DNA from: Curtobacterium sp. MCPF17_002
GTDB taxonomy: Bacteria > Actinomycetota > Actinomycetes > Actinomycetales > Microbacteriaceae
DNA length: 64,000 bases
NCBI RefSeq assembly: GCF_003234115.2
Contig: NZ_CP126251.1
Span: 1,488,001 to 1,552,000, forward strand
Direction of reading: 5' to 3'
Shown here: piece by piece, positions 62,410 through 64,000 of the stretch
How positions within the stretch are numbered: position 1 is the first letter of the stretch
Layout of the letters: each line of letters starts with the position of its first letter
Translations under genes and position numbers: made by a program
Notes under the pieces: model-generated
What the model was told of the DNA's origin: nothing
Seen by the model: the letters and a program-made list of their open reading frames with translations, nothing else
The model's database searches: none

Positions 62410-62427
62410 CTTGTAACCCTACAAAGG
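62409..62427. promoter_or_regulatory. Palindrome at the divergent polysaccharide promoter
   Basis: CCTTGTA (62409-62415) and TACAAAGG (62420-62427) form an inverted repeat around ACCC. It touches the GT4 start codon and contains its likely -10 box on the reverse strand. It may be an operator that acts on the GT4-GT2 pair. Confidence 0.4.
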
Positions 62428-62546
62428 TTTCGACGAGTGTTCGTCATCTCGGCACCTTCTGGTGTGAGTGTCACCGCGTCGGACGTGCATGTTGCAACGT
62501 GTGTGCGAGAATGTCTCGTCCCCGAATCCCTGTGAGGAGCGCCACG

Positions 62547-63398
62547 TTGCGCCCCGGAGGAGCCAGCACCCGAAGCATGACGTACCTGAACGAGCTCATG
62601 TCGTCGCGCGAGTTGCTGGCGAACCTCACAGCGCGAGAAGTCAAGGGCAAGTACCGCCGCACGGTCTTCGGGCAGTTGTGGTCCCTCATCAACCCGCTCG
62701 CGACGATGCTGATCTACACGATCGTGTACTCGTTCATCTTCCGGGCGCGACTCGAGGTCGGCAATCCCAGCGGGCTGAACATCTACCCGCTCTGGCTGAT
62801 GTGCGGTCTGCTGCCGTGGATCTTCGCCCGCAACGTCATCAACTCGGGCATGACGTCGATCGTCGCCAACGGGTCGCTCATCAAGAAGGTCTACTTCCCG
62901 CGCATGACGCTGCCGCTCGCCGCGGTCGGTTCGTTCGGGTTCACCTGGCTGGTCGAGATGGGCGTTCTGCTCATCGTCCTCGCCATCGCCGGATCGAAGT
63001 GGTACCTCTACCTGCCCGTCATCGCGCTGACCATGGTGTTCCTCGCCATGTTCGCCGCCGGCCTCGGGCTGATGCTCTCCATCATCAACGTGCACTTCCG
63101 CGACATGCAGCACCTGGTGGGCATCGGCCTGCAGATGTGGATGTACCTGTCGCCGATCATCTACCCGCTGTCGCTCGTCGAGGACGCCGCGAACAAGGCC
63201 GGGCACCCGTGGATCATCCACGTCTACAAGCTCAACCCCATCGAGCGGTTCTCCGAGGTCTTCCGGAACCTCATGTACGACAACCGACTCCCGAACTGGA
63301 CCGACCTGGTCGCGTGCGCCATCGCAGGATTCGCTTCGCTCGCACTCGGCTACTTCGTGTTCTCCCGCAACGAGAAGAAGCTGGCTGAACTGCTGTGA
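62547..63398 (+). CDS. Polysaccharide ABC exporter permease (Wzm/TagG type)
   Basis: 283 residues from TTG 62547, which has GAGGAG 7 nt upstream; ATG 62577 (273 residues) is an alternative with a poorly spaced site. Six membrane helices of the ABC-2 family: AREVKGKYRRTVFGQLWSLINPLATMLIY, then LPWIFARNVINSGMTSIVAN GSLIKKVYFPRMTLPLAAVG and VHFRDMQHLVGIGLQMWMYL SPIIYPLS. The family exports lipid-linked polysaccharide such as teichoic acid or O-antigen-like rhamnan. The ATPase gene starts inside its stop codon (GTGA). Confidence 0.92.
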   Translation: MRPGGASTRSMTYLNELMSSRELLANLTAREVKGKYRRTVFGQLWSLINPLATMLIYTIVYSFIFRARLEVGNPSGLNIYPLWLMCGLLPWIFARNVINSGMTSIVANGSLIKKVYFPRMTLPLAAVGSFGFTWLVEMGVLLIVLAIAGSKWYLYLPVIALTMVFLAMFAAGLGLMLSIINVHFRDMQHLVGIGLQMWMYLSPIIYPLSLVEDAANKAGHPWIIHVYKLNPIERFSEVFRNLMYDNRLPNWTDLVACAIAGFASLALGYFVFSRNEKKLAELL

Positions 63399-64000
63399 CC
63401 GATGCCGCCGTGACCGTCGACCACGTCTCGAAGCGATTCCGCATGTACAAGGAGCGGAACGACTCGCTGAAGAGCATGGTCATGCGTGGGAAGAAGTCCG
63501 TGCACGAGGACTTCTGGGCGCTCAAGGACGTCTCCTTCGAGGTGCCGCAGGGCACCACGTTCGGCCTGATCGGCAAGAACGGATCCGGCAAGTCGACACT
63601 GCTGAAGTGCCTCGCCAAGATCCTCTGGCCGGAAGAGGGCTCGATCACCGCTCGCGGCAAGCAGGCCTCGCTGCTCGAGGTCGGCTCCGGGTTCCACCCC
63701 GAGCTGTCCGGTCGTGAGAACGTCTTCCTCAACGGGTCCATCCTCGGGATGAGCCGCAAGGAGGTCACCCGGAAGTTCGACGAGATCGTGTCCTTCTCCG
63801 GCGTCGGGCACTTCATCGACCAGCCCGTGAAGAACTACTCGTCGGGTATGTACGTGCGCCTCGGGTTCTCCGTCGCCGTCGCCGTGACCCCCGATGTGCT
63901 CGTCGTCGACGAGGTCCTCGCCGTGGGTGACGCGACCTTCCAGAAGCGCTGCCGCACCAAGTTCAAGGAGATGAAGGAGGAGGGCCGCACGGTCATCCTC
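63395..64000 (+). CDS. Polysaccharide ABC exporter ATPase (Wzt/TagH type), truncated by window edge
   Basis: The first 202 residues are present and the gene runs off the end. The N-terminal MYKERNDSLKSMVMRGKKSV insert before Walker A is typical of this exporter family. Walker A is GKNGSGKST, the signature is NYSSGMYVRLGFSVAVAV and Walker B is VLVVDEVLAVGD. It powers export with the permease it overlaps (GTG 63395). Whether a C-terminal carbohydrate-binding domain exists, as in Wzt of O9a-type systems, lies beyond the window. Confidence 0.92.
   Translation, partial: MTDAAVTVDHVSKRFRMYKERNDSLKSMVMRGKKSVHEDFWALKDVSFEVPQGTTFGLIGKNGSGKSTLLKCLAKILWPEEGSITARGKQASLLEVGSGFHPELSGRENVFLNGSILGMSRKEVTRKFDEIVSFSGVGHFIDQPVKNYSSGMYVRLGFSVAVAVTPDVLVVDEVLAVGDATFQKRCRTKFKEMKEEGRTVIL

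Overview
This 64 kb window is a piece of a high-GC actinobacterial chromosome. Gene content and order point to the family Microbacteriaceae, possibly a Curtobacterium-like organism. The evidence is very high GC with strong GC3 bias, an actinobacterial dcw cluster (mraZ to divIVA, with sepF and yggT), a pknL / Rv2175c-like / polyprenyl synthetase / class II DAHP synthase neighbourhood shared with mycobacteria, and GarA, FtsR and a second MerR regulator in a row. The genus is an inference; no rRNA is present. I see no tRNA, rRNA, CRISPR array, prophage or insertion sequence.

Layout. 1-8 kb: a GntR regulator with a translationally coupled MFS transporter that carries an in-frame stop, then mostly single-gene units (kinase-like phosphotransferase, AlkZ-like protein, J-domain protein, S4 RNA-binding protein, small SH3-like protein, unknown protein, HtrA-type protease). 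7.8-10 kb: two coupled siderophore permeases behind an iron-box-like site. 10.5-14.6 kb: an overlapping pair encoding a cellulose-synthase-like GT2 and a secreted GH18 protein with two chitin-binding-like modules. 14.7-16.7 kb: garA-like, ftsR and a second merR. 17-22 kb: orphan ParA, pyruvate carboxylase, peptide deformylase. 22-28 kb: a small ORF, long-chain acyl-CoA ligase, ROK kinase, PlsC-like acyltransferase, DAHP synthase. 28-33.8 kb: PASTA kinase, LysM protein, Rv2175c-like protein, polyprenyl synthetase, DUF3040 protein.

34-53 kb is the division and cell-wall cluster: mraZ-rsmH-ftsL-ftsI-murE-murF-mraY-murD-ftsW-murG-murC-ftsQ-ftsZ-yggS-sepF-yggT-divIVA, nearly all overlapping or tightly spaced, followed by lspA-rluD and dnaE. 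Together these make the peptidoglycan precursor (MurE/F/D/C, MraY, MurG), polymerise it at the septum (FtsW/FtsI/FtsQ/FtsL), place the Z-ring (FtsZ/SepF) and direct polar growth (DivIVA). 58-64 kb: DUF2200 and phosphotransferase genes, then the start of a surface-polysaccharide locus with two glycosyltransferases diverging from a Wzm/Wzt-type ABC exporter that runs off the window edge.

Most non-coding gaps are filled by palindromes. Two dispersed families recur: one built on GAGATCGCACTTC inverted repeats, the other on CTGGAGGC/GCCTCCAG hairpins with stems of up to 26 bp. Other regulatory candidates are 10-bp-periodic AGTGG repeats before mraZ (MraZ operator), a shared TCAA-N7-TTGA site before ftsZ and before the merR gene next to ftsR, an iron box, and many TANNNT boxes 6-8 nt before start codons that suggest leaderless transcripts. 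The best candidates for something undescribed are the GT2-GH18 gene pair and the two palindrome families.
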